A DNA stretch of 64,000 bases, taken from Flaccisagitta enflata (Eukaryota > Chaetognatha > Sagittoidea > Aphragmophora). The DNA lies in assembly GCA_965153355.1 (NCBI GenBank), contig OZ231128.1, positions 43,772,001 through 43,836,000 on the forward strand. The letters are read 5' to 3'. Under the pieces are notes generated by a model that was not told where the DNA came from, did not search any database, and saw only the letters and a program-made list of their open reading frames with translations. The translations under genes and the position numbers were made by a program. Shown in pieces: positions 32,724 to 45,547 of the stretch. How positions within the stretch are numbered: the stretch's first letter is position 1; each line of letters opens with the position of its first letter.

Positions 32724-32898
32724 CAGTGGAAACCCGCAATAACCGACCCGTCTTTAAAGGTTTACCATCAATAAAGATCAAAATTAAGCATCCTAAATGA
32801 TCATTTTTTATATGATCTTGTCTCTCTTTAAAGGTAAACCTGAGATAAAGGTGAACAATCATGAATCCCAATGGGACCGATGAGGCGGGGTCCTACTG
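32724..32898 (-). mobile_element. Tigger-like MITE, copy 2
   Basis: Reverse orientation of the 61710 element: CAGTGGAAACCCGCAATAAC at the left, GATGAGGCGGGGTCCTACTG then TA at the right, with TTTAAAGGTAAACCTGAGA and AATGGGACCGATGAGG inside. Confidence 0.8.
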
Positions 32899-33524
32899 TA
32901 TAAAGAAACGAAAGGGGCAAACAAAATTTGATAGACAAAACATATTTTTTCAATTATTCATGCATTTTTTGATACAGATAGTGATGATATGATATGAGGT
33001 CATAGTTTTAACGGACAATCGATAAGACTGTAACCAATGCTGTCAGACTTAGGTTTGCTGTCGGACCTGAAATTGAGGCTGAAGGCCTTGTGCATTTTTC
33101 TTCCCTACATCCATGTTCGCCGCCGGTCCGAGTCTCAATCCGTTGCTCCTGGTGAAGTAGAACTTGATATAGGCACGTATATACGTAAGATACATCTATC
33201 GGAATGTCCAACCAACGAAATCAATGACAAACCAATTTACCCTTACCAAATAGACTAACAAATCAACCGATGCCGCATCTTCTACTCCTTGGTTTCTCGT
33301 TTTCTCATTTATGTTATTTTCCTCGCCCGCTTTGCTTTTTTTACGTCTCTTAGGAATAAGAGGCAAAAGGAGAAGCGGAAAGAGAAATAGAAAATCGAAG
33401 AAGAAAAGCAAAAGAAGTAGAGAGAAAAGAAGAAAAACAGAGTCAACACCTTACGGTCGCGTGCGGTTGTTTAGACCATACGACCAAAAGACTAGAAGAT
33501 CAAAAGAATAAAAGACTACATGTA

Positions 33525-33675
33525 AATTGTCTTGAAATAAGTTTAGATGACTTAAAATGACATTCAACTATGAAAAAAAGCTAAGTGTGACAGACAGACC
33601 GACTGACCGTCCAACCGACCGACCGACAGACGGACAGAGCGGGTCATAGAGTCGCGTGCACGCGACTAAAAATGT
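33525..33675 (-). repeat. Family A copy, 3' side lost
   Basis: GATGACTTAAAATGACATTC core unit, CTAAGTGTGACAGACAGACC, CCGACCGACCGACAGACGGA, and the terminal AGTCGCGTGCACGCGACT palindrome followed by AAAAA. Confidence 0.85.
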
Positions 33676-34149
33676 AGGAGAAGAAGCATAAGAAGATTGA
33701 AACCATAAAAAAAAAAAGAAGAAAAGAACAAGGAGGGGGAAAAAGAAAAAAGACAAAAGAAAGAAAAGAAGAAGAAACGATTAACGAAATAATAATGCCA
33801 ATCACATGAAAAAAATCAAATGATCAGGAGAGTCCATTATCCCCCTATCACGACTCGTTATTCACTCGTTGAAAACGAGTCGTTGATATCAGCTCTGACT
33901 CTGACTTCTCTGAAGAGTCCTCAGACATATCAACAATTTCAGTGATCTGGATATTCAGTTGTGTGCTTGAGGTACTCGGTGAACATTTCGCACATTGATT
34001 CGGTGCATTAGAATAGCACGTTCTCGAGCCGCTGCCCAAAAAAGAGAAAAAATAAATACAAAGGAGACAAACACTTCTTTTTTTTCTATTCTCGAATCAG
34101 CGAAGACTGTTTGCCCTTGTGAAAATGACAGGTCAAAATTGCCGGAGGC

Positions 34150-34211
<62 letters not shown>

Positions 34212-34312
34212 CACAGACAGAGACACAGACAGAGACACAGACAGAGACACAGACAGAGACAGACAGACAGAGACAGACACAGAGACAGAGAGACAGAGAC
34301 AGACAGAAACAT
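34150..34312. repeat. (GA)n and (CAGAGA)n compound microsatellite
   Basis: About 55 bp of GA, then CAGACAGAGACA-type units to about 34310. A second short (GA)n is at 34478-34497. Confidence 0.97.
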
Positions 34313-34679
34313 AGGCATGCACAGATTGAGTCGGGGTAAGTCATATGGACAAAAATGAACGAGTCAAACAACAACAAGGAAAGATTCAGACAGAGAAAGA
34401 AGACGCAGATGCAATGAGAGAAAGAAAAAAAAATGAGAAATAGACTCGCTTTTCTAGGACTATATCCTCGTGGCATTTGAGAGAGAGAGAGAGAGAGGTT
34501 TTCTTGAAACATTTTCACTCTTGCGTCATTAGTCTTTGTCGGTCAGTGAGACTTGCGGTCAGTTTTTCTAAGACGTTTGCCCCGAATCAGGTCCAATGAC
34601 CATTTATCCGTTGCTTTCTAGTCCACAGTTGGACGAACAATCGCAAAATGAGTTGAGAATTTTCCCGTTTATAGTCATA

Positions 34680-34875
34680 TTAACGGGACTCAATAACCCG
34701 CTATATTGGTCTTTCAGGCCTTCAGTCAGTTGGTTAATTAATCGGAAATAACTTTTTTTGCAGTACCAGATTGTTATAACACCACTACTTATTTCCAAAT
34801 ATTCTTTAGCCCATTTCATTATTGCTCGTGCCTACCCGCATATGACTTACATAGGCGTGTATACTGCCATGTTAA
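34680..34875 (+). repeat. Family A, decayed copy
   Basis: CGGGACTCAATAACCCGCTA, GTCAGTTGGTTAATTAATCGG in pieces, TTGCTCGTGCCTACCCGCAT, and GCGTGTATACTGCCATGTT follow the family order with many changes. 34876-36350 is AT-rich and otherwise unassigned. Confidence 0.5.
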
Positions 34876-36377
34876 AACCCTTTTTTTTTGTTGTCATTTT
34901 ACTTTTTGTCTGAAATTGTCTATCTACCTGGTCAAAGAAATCAGATTAATGAATCATTGCCACTTATTTGCGTATCTGGCCGTTGAATTTGGCTTCAATT
35001 ATGGATAATAATGATTGTGTCTGTTTTTTCCTCTGATTTTTTTTTAGCCGTTTTAATAGGAATGTATGCAGATGAATACCCTGAATTCCCCAGATTAGTC
35101 CCACAGTGCATTTGCCTATTTGTTTCTTTGATTTTTTTAGACTTTTTTAATAAGAATCTTTGCAAATGAATGCGCTGAATATCGCAGATTCGTCCCACAA
35201 CTAACCCCTTTCTTTCACTCCATTTCTGTCCACTCACCTTATCTCTCTCCGGAATAGCATTGAACATTAAGCGAACATGTCTGTCGTTGCACGAGCATCT
35301 CTCCACGTGGTCAATCAATTCTACGACGACCTCTTGACCTTATTGCCGGAGATTCAGACGAATTGCTTAGAGATTTCTATTGTTCGTATATAGTAGCGCT
35401 TGAAGTTATACTTCTAGTCACGAGAAACAGTTCTGATTTTGCTCTAATTTCGAATTCAACTACCTGTAAGATATCATCGGTATTGCCAAACGCTGACCTC
35501 TACAGTTCTGGGGGTGGCACCAATGGATAGAGCTTGAAATTCTGCTTTGGATTTTGTCGGAATGATAATAGATTAAAGCAACCCCGATTTTTAGTATTGA
35601 ATTAACTGACATGATGTTTGACACAATTTTCTGTTCTTACATTCAGAGTCAGAGTCCGGGGACATAAGGGTCAACCTTAGCACAGACAATTAGATTTTTT
35701 TTTAATCTATAGCATTTCATATACATCATGGTCACTCTTTTTTTCATTGATGTCCCCCAATTAGTTTGGAAAATATTTCACTTTTCCTTCTAGATCAACT
35801 TCCTTACTCTGATGAAGATGTATGTAAGGGTGATTTTTATGGTGCGAATTTCCTTGTCATCATTGCTGTTTCACTATGCTGTAGTGAGTTACGCACTAGC
35901 ATCACCTCTCACCAAAACAACTTTTCTATGGCGCTAAATTGCATGACACAGCCTGCTGCTTGCAGTCGGATCCACCTTTGGTAAAGTGATGAACTGTCTG
36001 CGCATCTGTGTATTCGTCCGTCCATTTATTTGTTGATTTTAGCCAGTTTGTCTTTCTTCCCTGATGCGCAATGATACATTGGAAGGTTAACTCTGACTTA
36101 GAAAAAATGTCAGTGGAGATGAGTTTTAGAATGAAGTCGTACAATCAGTGTTACTTTTTTTCCCCCATTTTTTTATTAAAAAAGTTTGTAAATCACCAAA
36201 ACGATTAATGCTAAAGACTTATGGTTTCCACAGTTTTATTCAGCGTCCTCACTTTAGTCAAAATGCCAAAAATCTTTTTCGAGCGAGCTTTTCAACCCCC
36301 TCTGATATCGCCGCCTATATATAGGGTGACAACCCTTTATTGTTGCGTTGACTAGTCAGTAAGTGGTTGTTGTCATT

Positions 36378-36491
<114 letters not shown>

Positions 36492-36699
36492 GATCATGTT
36501 TTGGTCGCGCAGCAGCTACTTTCCATCTAAACCTTTATGGAAAACACATGTTCTTTTCTGAAGTGTCAAATACCCTTTGCTTTTGAAAGGGAAATTCTCT
36601 CAGTAACGCAATCCTCCGGAACTACTTGAGAAAGACAGTTTTACGGAAAATGCCCCATAACGTCTTGGCATTTTCAAAAGTGAAGAAGTTGCACAAATG

Positions 36700-36775
36700 G
36701 GTCTACGCGACTCTGCGCTCCGCTTTGTTGGTCCGTCGGTCCTTCGGTTGGTAGGTCGGTCCATCGCCTTGAATA
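36700..36775 (+). repeat. Family A 5' fragment
   Basis: TACGCGACTCTGCGCTCCGC, TTTGTTGGTCCGTCGGTCC, and GGTAGGTCGGTCC. Confidence 0.6.
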
Positions 36776-37099
36776 CCGTCTTTAAATCGAATTGACTTTT
36801 TGTAAACCTTTATTGCTTGAAAATTACTTGACAAAAAGTGTTAAAATTCTCAGTGCATGTTGCTAATATGCTGCGGTTTTATTACGCAAAATCTAAATAT
36901 TGATAGCTTGATTTTTTGGAAGTCGGCATAACATTGAGAAAAAAATGCCACTTTTGAGGCGAAGTCGATCTTTTGAGGAGCGGATCATGATTGAAGCTGT
37001 CATTATCAGCCTATCATTTCTAAATGAATTGACTAAGAACGTTGGGATTGGTCTCAAGTTACAGATTAGAACAAAAATCTACTAATCATCTAACATTTG

Positions 37100-37345
37100 G
37101 TAGGTCTGTCCAACCGTCCATCTGTCCATCCATCCGTCTGTCCATTGTGTTCTTTTTTTTGGGGGGGGGGGAAATAAAAAAACCACGGCGAAAACGCATT
37201 GAGTTTCTTGGACGGGGATGTATTTCGGCCAAGACAGTGATACAAAAATCCCCCATAACGCCAATAAACGCCCAAAAGCAAAGTGTTTTGGACTGACTAA
37301 CGGACGGACTAACCGACAGACTATCCGACGTTGCGGGTAAAAGCG
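37100..37345. repeat. (GTCC/GGAC) blocks of family A type
   Basis: CCGTCCATCTGTCCATCCAT (37111-37130) and GACTAACGGACGGACTAACC (37294-37313) face each other across a G10 run at 37162-37171; degenerate family A cores in opposite orientation. Confidence 0.45.
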
Positions 37346-37392
37346 GGTTAAATAGTAGCATCGTTTGGTCGTTTTATTTTCTTCTTCCCTCC

Positions 37393-37395
<3 letters not shown>

Positions 37396-37489
<94 letters not shown>

Positions 37490-37603
37490 TCATCTTACAT
37501 CTCTCTTTTCTCTGTCTCCGTTTCTCTCTTTTGTCATGATATTTATCAATACATTTATACTTCTTTTTCTTTTTTCTTTCTTTTTTTCTTTATTTCTCTC
37601 TTC

Positions 37604-37698
<95 letters not shown>

Positions 37699-37714
37699 TC
37701 CTTCTTTCTTTATT

Positions 37715-37785
<71 letters not shown>

Positions 37786-37798
37786 ATTATTCTATCTT

Positions 37799-37850
<52 letters not shown>

Positions 37851-37897
37851 TCCTTCTTTCTTTCTTTCTTTCTATCTTTCCATCTTTCCATCTTTTC

Positions 37898-37962
<65 letters not shown>

Positions 37963-38124
37963 TTTTTTCCTTACTGCTCTTGTTATCGCTTTGTCCATCC
38001 GTCCGGTCTGTCGATCACAATTTACTTTTTCTATTTACTTTATTCCTATTAGGTCATTTTAATGCAATTAAGTCATTCTTTAATTCCTTCTTTCTTTCCT
38101 TTTTACTTTCTTTTTTTCTTTTTT

Positions 38125-38196
<72 letters not shown>

Positions 38197-38218
38197 TTTT
38201 TCTTTCTGTCTTTCCTTC

Positions 38219-38282
<64 letters not shown>

Positions 38283-38290
38283 TACTTTCT
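37396..38290. repeat. (CT)n and (TTTC)n arrays with a family A fragment
   Basis: (CT)n 37396-37485; (TTTC)n about 37590-37970; a family A core at 37980-38075 (CTTTGTCCATCCGTCCGGTC, ACAATTTACTTTTTCTATTT); (TTTC)n again at about 38110-38290. Confidence 0.95.
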
Positions 38291-38329
38291 TTTGTGCGCC
38301 TTTGATAGGTGATAAAGAGCGGGCTCGCA

Positions 38330-38716
38330 GGCCGACACCCATAGACTTACATAGTTACTAATTAAATAATCGCAAAACTAAAATGACTTTCATTGAATTT
38401 ATTTGACTTAAAATGACTAAAGATGGTTTAAAATGACCTAAGATGGTTTAAAATGACCTAAGTTTACTTAAAATGACCTAAATTTATTGAAATTCACCTA
38501 ATATAACTAAAAAGTGGCTAAAGTGGCTAAAATCATTTAAATGATTTAATCTGATTTAAGTTACCTTGGAATGACTGAAAATGATCTTATTTGACTTAGA
38601 ATTACTTAATAGGAATAAAACAAATAAAAAAGTAGAACGTGATCGACTGATCGACCAACCAACCGACCGACTTAACGAAAAAGCGGAGTGTAGAGTCGCG
38701 TAGCACACGACTCAAA
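38330..38716 (-). repeat. Family A, complete copy with AAATGACTTA core
   Basis: GGCCGACACCCATAGACTTA is the reverse of the alternative 3' end; AAAATGACCTAAGATGGTTT-type units fill the core; the end is CCAACCAACCGACCGAC and GTAGAGTCGCGTAGCACACG. Confidence 0.85.
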
Positions 38717-39469
38717 AAGAAAGAAAAGAAAAGACTGGTGACCTGTGAAAATGGTCATTTCATCAAGCGGTTTGCGTTTTATCACTAATAAATCAAATTC
38801 TAAGCGGGAAAAGTCCGATAATATAGTCACCGCCAATATCGCCACCGCAGTTAACAATAGATGAGAATGATATAAGGTTTTTTTATGTGAACGGCTGCGC
38901 AGAACATACATAATCCAATATCCCACTATGTTCCATGATAAGATGCATCTCTGATTTAGACAAAGGCCGCCCGGTCGCAAAGTATGCAGACTGCAGAGGA
39001 TAGCCAGGGGGGGGCCGGCAACCCCCCTAACATGCCGTAAGAATTATTTTTTTTCTTGTTTCACACAAATTCATGTCCAACTAAGAAGAATCTGCTGTCA
39101 AATCAATTCTTACGGCCTAGGAAGATAGATAAAAATGACTTTAGTAATATCAAAAATTAGGAAAACCGGATTGCAATGACAATCGTTGCAGAAGATGTTG
39201 AGGAACCATTTTATAGTTTTTAACAAAACGTAGCAAAGGATAACTCATCAATGTTCCACTTCATCCTCAGCTGCACTGTGACACACAAAAATCGGGTTTC
39301 GTTAGTAATCAAAGATTACAAATTGATCGAAGAATTTCTTGATAGTGATTTTTTCTGACCATAAAAAGTTCAAAAATCAAAACTAACTGGTTAAATTCAT
39401 TTCAAAGAAAATAGTCGTACCCTAAAAGAGCTCTTTAGACATTATCAGCCTCCTTCCTCCTCTGGAGGA

Positions 39470-39715
39470 TAGCTGGTTTAGGTTGATTTATGGAGTCGGT
39501 GACAGGCTAGTGAAATAGACGTTGTCGAGTGTTCTAAGTAAGCACTGAGAACGTGGTTTGGTTGGTTTTAGGGGATCGGTTACAGGCTTCCAGCCGACCC
39601 CCTAAATTTCACCCACCTGAGACTGGTGAAAAAACTTCGTTGAAGGCTTAAGTAAGCACTGTGTAGGTGGATTTAGGGGTGACAAGCTGGTGAAATAAAC
39701 TCCATCATAATCATT
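39470..39715. repeat. Imperfect ~120-bp tandem units
   Basis: TAAGTAAGCACTG, GGTTTTAGGGG/GGATTTAGGGG and (A)GGCTAGTGAAATA/AGCTGGTGAAATA recur about 120 bp apart. 38720-39469 is unassigned. Confidence 0.45.
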
Positions 39716-39762
39716 CAATCACTGTGCCGACCGACCAACGCATAGGGTCGCGTGTTCTCGGC

Positions 39763-39939
39763 TAACAAGGCCGTATACACGGCTACCTAAGTCGCGAGCA
39801 GGTGGGCAGGGGCAGTGATGAAATAGACCAACAAAGCAGTTGGGCGGGAGCAATAACGCAAAAACGCCCGTAAACGCCGAAAAAAAGCATGGATGGACGC
39901 GGAAGGACGGACGGACCGACTGGTGCACGCGACTAAAAA
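39763..39939 (-). repeat. Family A, complete copy, next to a second fragment
   Basis: AACAAGGCCGTATACACGGC, AAGTCGCGAGCAGGTGGGCA, GTTGGGCGGGAGCAATAACG, ACGGACGGACCGAC, GTGCACGCGACTAAAAA. A 5' fragment of another copy (39725-39762) lies immediately before it, and a diverged one is at about 40270-40345. Confidence 0.85.
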
Positions 39940-40607
39940 CCAATTTTCTTCTAAGATTCTGGCCTCTGATTAATCTCCAGTCCTTTCCTCCATCCCATTC
40001 ATTATTACCGCATTAACGCTGATGCGGTTGTGATCTGATTTCCTCGATATGACAACTAGCCAAATTTCTTATTACTCGAATTCCGTTTGATTCGTTGCGA
40101 TCCTATGAAAAGCTCAGTAATTTGTTGGGAATTGATCAGGGATGAGCAAGACTGACGAAGAGTCGTTGTAGCATGTTTGCCCAAAATACATAGGAGTCTA
40201 GAAATCATCTAGTTTCGTCACTGTCGATAAAAGAAAAGGAGGGAAAAATCCAGCACTGACAGACATGGCGGTCACTCGACTCTACAAGAGGCTATGTCCC
40301 TCCGTCTGTCGGTTCGAGGTGATCGAGTTGAAAAGTCTGAAAAGAAAGCATTTTTAATGATTTAAGGTATTGCGGTCATGCATGTGTGTAATGGGTGTAA
40401 AGGGGAGTGTGGATCGGGGTTGTACACGCGTCAACTTGTCATTGTTTTTGACTTTTTGTGCTACACCATTTTTTTGTGTGCAAAATATGGGTCAGAAGTC
40501 TTTAGATAACTCCGCTGATTTTTTGTCGCGATTTTAAGTCGCTTTTGGTTGGTCAGTTGGTCAGGTAACCTTGTCCCCTTTCCTCCCCTTTCTCTCCATC
40601 TATCCAG

Positions 40608-40854
40608 GCGAGTTTCCTTCACCGGCGCCGATCTACGCTCAAATTGCCTCTGGTCGTCATTTATTGACGCCGTTGCCATCTCCGCGCGGCCTTCGCTCTA
40701 CGCTTCTGCTCGACCGAAGCGTCCTTCCTTCGCCATCGTCGTCATCGTCGTCGTCGTCGTCTTCCGACTCTAAAGGCGGGAGGAATTTCGTACTCAAAGT
40801 CAGGACGGCTGAGGGTACCTTCAGGAAGAACATAACCGTCACTCTCAGACACAA
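40608..40854 (+). CDS. Candidate internal coding exon, unknown protein
   Basis: A pyrimidine tract ending CATCTATCCAG (to 40607) is a good 3' splice site, and CACAA|GTGAGT (donor from 40855) is a near-consensus 5' splice site. The enclosed 247 bp is open in the frame giving APIYAQIASGRHLLTPLPSP, a Ser run encoded by TCG/TCA/TCT codons, then FVLKVRTAEGTFRKNITVTL. GC-rich third positions differ from the AT-rich flanks. I do not recognise the product. No partner exon is identified in the window, so the gene would extend beyond or across repeats. The frame is also open upstream of the acceptor. Confidence 0.4.
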
Positions 40855-41146
40855 GTGAGTTTGTTTTTATTTCGTCTTAAGAATCATTTTCTTCTTTTCC
40901 AAATGGCAGTGATGATTGTTTCGAGAGCGTATTTCAAGGAACGAGATGAAATCATTCCCAATATCAATTAGTTGGTTCATCGTCAGGACAGAAACGACAA
41001 CATGGTTGATCTAGAGAGCGATGACTTTATATTACTTTACTTCCGCTCGGTGCTGTTTATGGTGTGCTCTTGTATTGCGTAACAATATTTACCACCGCAA
41101 GCAATCACAAGCAACGCAAATTCGAGCGAGTCGCATTTATGAAGTA

Positions 41147-41251
41147 CAGGAGGATGTTCACGTTTATCGCTTGAGAATTGCTTAGCAAGTCTTGGGCAAT
41201 TCACAAGTTTTGCTAAGCAATGCTTAAGCGATGATCGCGAACATCCTCCTG
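41147..41251. mobile_element. Short hairpin element (105 bp)
   Basis: CAGGAGGATGTTC at 41147 and GAACATCCTCCTG ending at 41251 open arms of about 42 bp that stay complementary through ATCGCTT(G/A)AG and TTGCTTAGCAA, leaving a short loop. MITE-like. Confidence 0.75.
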
Positions 41252-41609
41252 ATCAATCGAATTTATAACACTAACATCAACACATCTGCAGCCTACAGAA
41301 ACAGAACATGTTGGTACGGCGAACTATTGTGCTCTACGGAGCTAACCATGAGCAAAAATAGAAAAGAGGGCCACTTGCTTCATGCTTATGTATAAGTTTC
41401 ATTATGGGCTGGATCTTTAGAAGATCCGTATATTCGTTGTAACGTTACAAGTAACTAATCTACTTCTAGAATTGTTTGTTTGTATAGGTTGGCAAAGGTT
41501 TGAAGAAAAATATCACAATTAGATTTTTTTGATTTCTTCCCAATGAGCAATTTTGGGTAGCCGATGAACTATGCTTCCACGTAAGCTATGGGAAAATTTC
41601 TCCTCCTTT

Positions 41610-41945
41610 TCGTCCCCCACCCCACTCAAATTCCAGCTTTGAGGTCTAAATCTCCGCCACGAGGCCCTAATCCCAGGCTGGAACTCAAATCCAAGCCCTG
41701 AAGGCTGAAGCCCAAATCGTAGCCTTGAAGCCGAAATCCTAGACTCAATGCCCATATCCATGAGAGTCAAATATATTCAGACGAAAATCATACCCTGATG
41801 CCCCATGCACCAGATGCATGGCATCAACTCCAGCCCAAATCCCAGACTACGGCTCAAATTCCAGTCTTCAGGCACAGATTACAATCATAAAGTCAGATGA
41901 CCAAGACCAAGCCTTGAGACCAAAATGTCGACCTTTGCAGCCCAA
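41610..41945. repeat. Family B type minisatellite without ends
   Basis: Units such as ACTCAAATCCAAGCCCTGAA and GAGGCCCTAATCCCAGGCTG; the GGGCAGCGGCC ends are absent. A shorter similar patch is at 45640-45725. Confidence 0.6.
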
Positions 41946-42574
41946 TCTCAGCCTTACGGCCTAACTATGGGTTGTCAAAACCATTTGATATCCGTGAGCA
42001 AGCGAAACTGTTTTGGACAAATTCTTTACTCAATGCGTTTAACTTTTAGGTTACATGAAGATTCTGGAGTAAATCTTTGTGGACCTTTTCTAAATGAACA
42101 AGTTTGATAGACAAACAATAGATGCGCCCTCGTTGTTACTGGTAGTTTTAAAAGGATTTTAGATTGAAACAGGAAACACTAATTTACCCTAAGCATTAGT
42201 GTTTTGGGTTAGACTCAAAAGAATCAGACTACGGGCACTGACACCCATCAGTCTCGGCAACTTTCTTTTGTAATTCTATAACTATTTGCATAAAGTAGAT
42301 GAGCATTCAATATTTATGAAGATCAAAGTTTTCAATATGTCTTTATCAGTAGTAAAACTTTCAAAATCAGAAAATTTCAGGTCAAAGCCAATCAACCTCT
42401 TTCTAAAAGGACTTTCAGCTTTATTTTGTCATCAAGAAACATATTCAATATTGTGCTAGAAAAGTAGAATCAATGCATGGATTTTCATAAATCAAAAAAA
42501 CAAACGAGGAGGTGGGTGGGACGGGGGCTAAAACCATGATAAAAAGTGAAATATTGATAATTAGAATAGCAGCT

Positions 42575-42715
42575 CAAGAGATGCGAGGACGCATCTAATA
42601 ATGGTTGGGGGTGGCTTCTGAGTGTGTGGGAGTGCGTTGACTGATTTTGAGAGAATGGGAGACGGACGGACGGACGGACACACCCTCTTATAGAGATGCG
42701 AGGACGCATCTAATA
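42575..42715 (-). repeat. Family A, GATGCGAGGACGCATC subtype, two ends
   Basis: AGATGCGAGGACGCATCTAAT occurs, in parts of 20 bases or fewer, at 42577 and again at 42695 after GACGGACGGACGGACGGAC and ACCCTCTTATAG. Confidence 0.75.
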
Positions 42716-42911
42716 AAGACAGCACAAACTGAAGGTTTTATTTGAAGTATCTTTCACATAGCCTCTAAATGATTATAAAGTTTTCCATGCTTTTCTCATT
42801 GTTTGAGTATGAAACACTTGCAAACAATTTGTGCGCGTTGCTTTTTTTCTTTTTTTGGCCATGGTTAGTTCTTGGTTTATGGTTTCCATTGTCCAGTCAA
42901 GCAAAAGACAA

Positions 42912-43070
42912 GATTATAGAGCGACACGAAACGTCGCTCCATTCGAAATGGGCAACATCTGACATGAGAACGATGTGATAATAATGTGATTATAAAGCAA
43001 CACGAAAGGTCGTTCCATTCGAAATGGGCAACATCTGACATGAGATAACGATGTGATAATAATGTGATTA
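42912..43070. repeat. 76/78-bp tandem duplication
   Basis: GATTATA(G/A)AGC(G/A)ACACGAAA begins units at 42912 and 42988; the second ends at about 43065. The two units are highly similar. GCGACacgaaacGTCGC in the first can fold; the second copy has lost the pairing. Confidence 0.8.
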
Positions 43071-43206
43071 CGGATGTTGGGTGACTTGCGATGAAAAGCC
43101 ATGACGGCAGTGCCATTTTATGACCGGAGAGTGCAAGATTGACTTGAAGAAGAGTGCCAAGCAGCATCATTCGATCCTTTGTAAACTGCCTATTGTCGTT
43201 TTTTTC

Positions 43207-43917
<711 letters not shown>

Positions 43918-44744
43918 GTTCTTCTATTTTTTGCTCGTTTTCCCATTTTCTCTCCGTTTTCTTTTCAACAGTTTCCCTTTTTCCATCCCTTCATTTCCCC
44001 TAATCCCTTCCCTCTTTTTTCCCCTTTCGGTCATTTCGGGCGAATAAAGAGTATTGGAGGCCAAATGCAATGGCAAACCAAGCCAAGCCAAGCCAAGTCA
44101 TACCATCGAGCCAGGCAATTCGGCGAATACAGCAGGACTAAATGTTCTTATAGAACAAGCCTCTGAAATGCCAATTTCCGTTAGCTGGTTGACCGACAGA
44201 TCAACCGACTGTGTAAACCCCCAATTGACGTCGACCGTTTAGCCGGCTTTAGTCATGATGTGTCCAGTGGCCAAGGCATGACAATAAATGAGTTGATCTC
44301 ACGCGAATTGTTGATTGAGTCTGAGTTGGACTTTTCATCGTTAGTGTTTCTTTAGTCCTGCGGTTGTCTGGTAGTCACTTTTCGTAGCTTTAGAAAACAC
44401 ATTCAAGTGCCTAATTCTAAGGTATACCACTAACCAGAGTATAAGAATATGAGCAGTGGTGTGGGCTGTAGGGGGGGTGTGCTACAATTTTGGTCCCTCC
44501 ACACCTCTTATAATCCTTCCTTGTGTAATTGATTTTTGCCTTACATTAATTCATGGGGCTAAGTTGTCAGATTCTTTGCAAACAGATCATCTTTATCACA
44601 ATGAAAAGTGTCAGGCGGCTGTGACAATTTCCCCAAAGGATTTTGGCATGTTTTATCACGGAATCATGGGTGAGGGGGTGGCGGGTATGACTCCATGAAT
44701 CTAACTTATCGTTGTCACTTCTGGTTTCTCGATTAGTTGCGCTT

Positions 44745-44860
44745 GAGGAACAAGAAAGGTCGCTTTGCAGGGGCAATTCGATTGAGGAAGAAGAAGGGTC
44801 ACTTAGCTGCAATTTGATTGAGGAAAAAGAAGGGTCACTTTGGTGTTTCAATTTGGTTGT
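44745..44860. repeat. ~39-bp tandem repeat, three units
   Basis: GATTGAGGAAGAAGAAGGGT and GATTGAGGAAAAAGAAGGGT recur. The frame gives NSIEEEEGSLSC and NLIEEKEGSLWC. No ATG-to-stop protein of note; may be a small minisatellite. Confidence 0.5.
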
Positions 44861-45482
44861 GGCGACCTTCGATTTTTTTTTCTCTATCACAAATCGTAAA
44901 TTGGAAATCTAAGTCGTTGCAAACTTTCTTGGCAGCTTGTAGCCCTTGGGAAGGATGATCTTTGTGATTCCAATGATCTGTTTAACTGCGTCTTGTATTC
45001 ATCCATGCCATGTCTGAGACTAGCCACTTCATGCTAATATCCAACATTGCAGGCCTCATAAGATTTCTTTTTCATGGAAAATTAAAGAAATACAAAGTAA
45101 ATTCTTATGCGCGTGCATAGTCCCCTTGTTGGTCTTTAGGACGGGCGGTTTCTTCAATTTCAACTTGGCTACCAGTAAAATTGTCAGTTTGAATTGAAAA
45201 CCGACTTGGCTACCACCTCTTTGTGACGTTCTTATCCAATTCAGAGAGGGTCATTTGTCAAACTTCGTCTTTTTTACATTTTTTTTCTTTCATTTTTGAA
45301 AGCAACAAATGGTCAAACTTGGTCCAAGCCTGATTTGATTCGGGTTCAGTCAGGTGAATGCAATTTACAGCAGTTAGATTTTTGGGTAACGGTTTTAAAG
45401 AGATTAAAGAATAGTCCTTAGATGAGGGGATAAAAGAAAAATAAGGACAAGGACAAGGACAAGAAGGAGAAAACTTTTCTCC

Positions 45483-45547
45483 ATGAGAATGTATAGGTCA
45501 TTATAATGACGTATACATTCCCATTACAATGACCTATACATTCTCAT
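45483..45547. other. Perfect-type 26-bp hairpin
   Basis: Arms 45483-45508 and 45522-45547 are complementary with a single mismatch, with a 13-nt loop that itself contains GTATAC. The arms begin ATGAGAATGTATAGGTCATT. Confidence 0.85.

Noticed and set aside
37365-38361. 315-residue FLSFFLS frame
   Set aside because: Product of (TTTC)n; no signal of a membrane protein beyond repeat composition.
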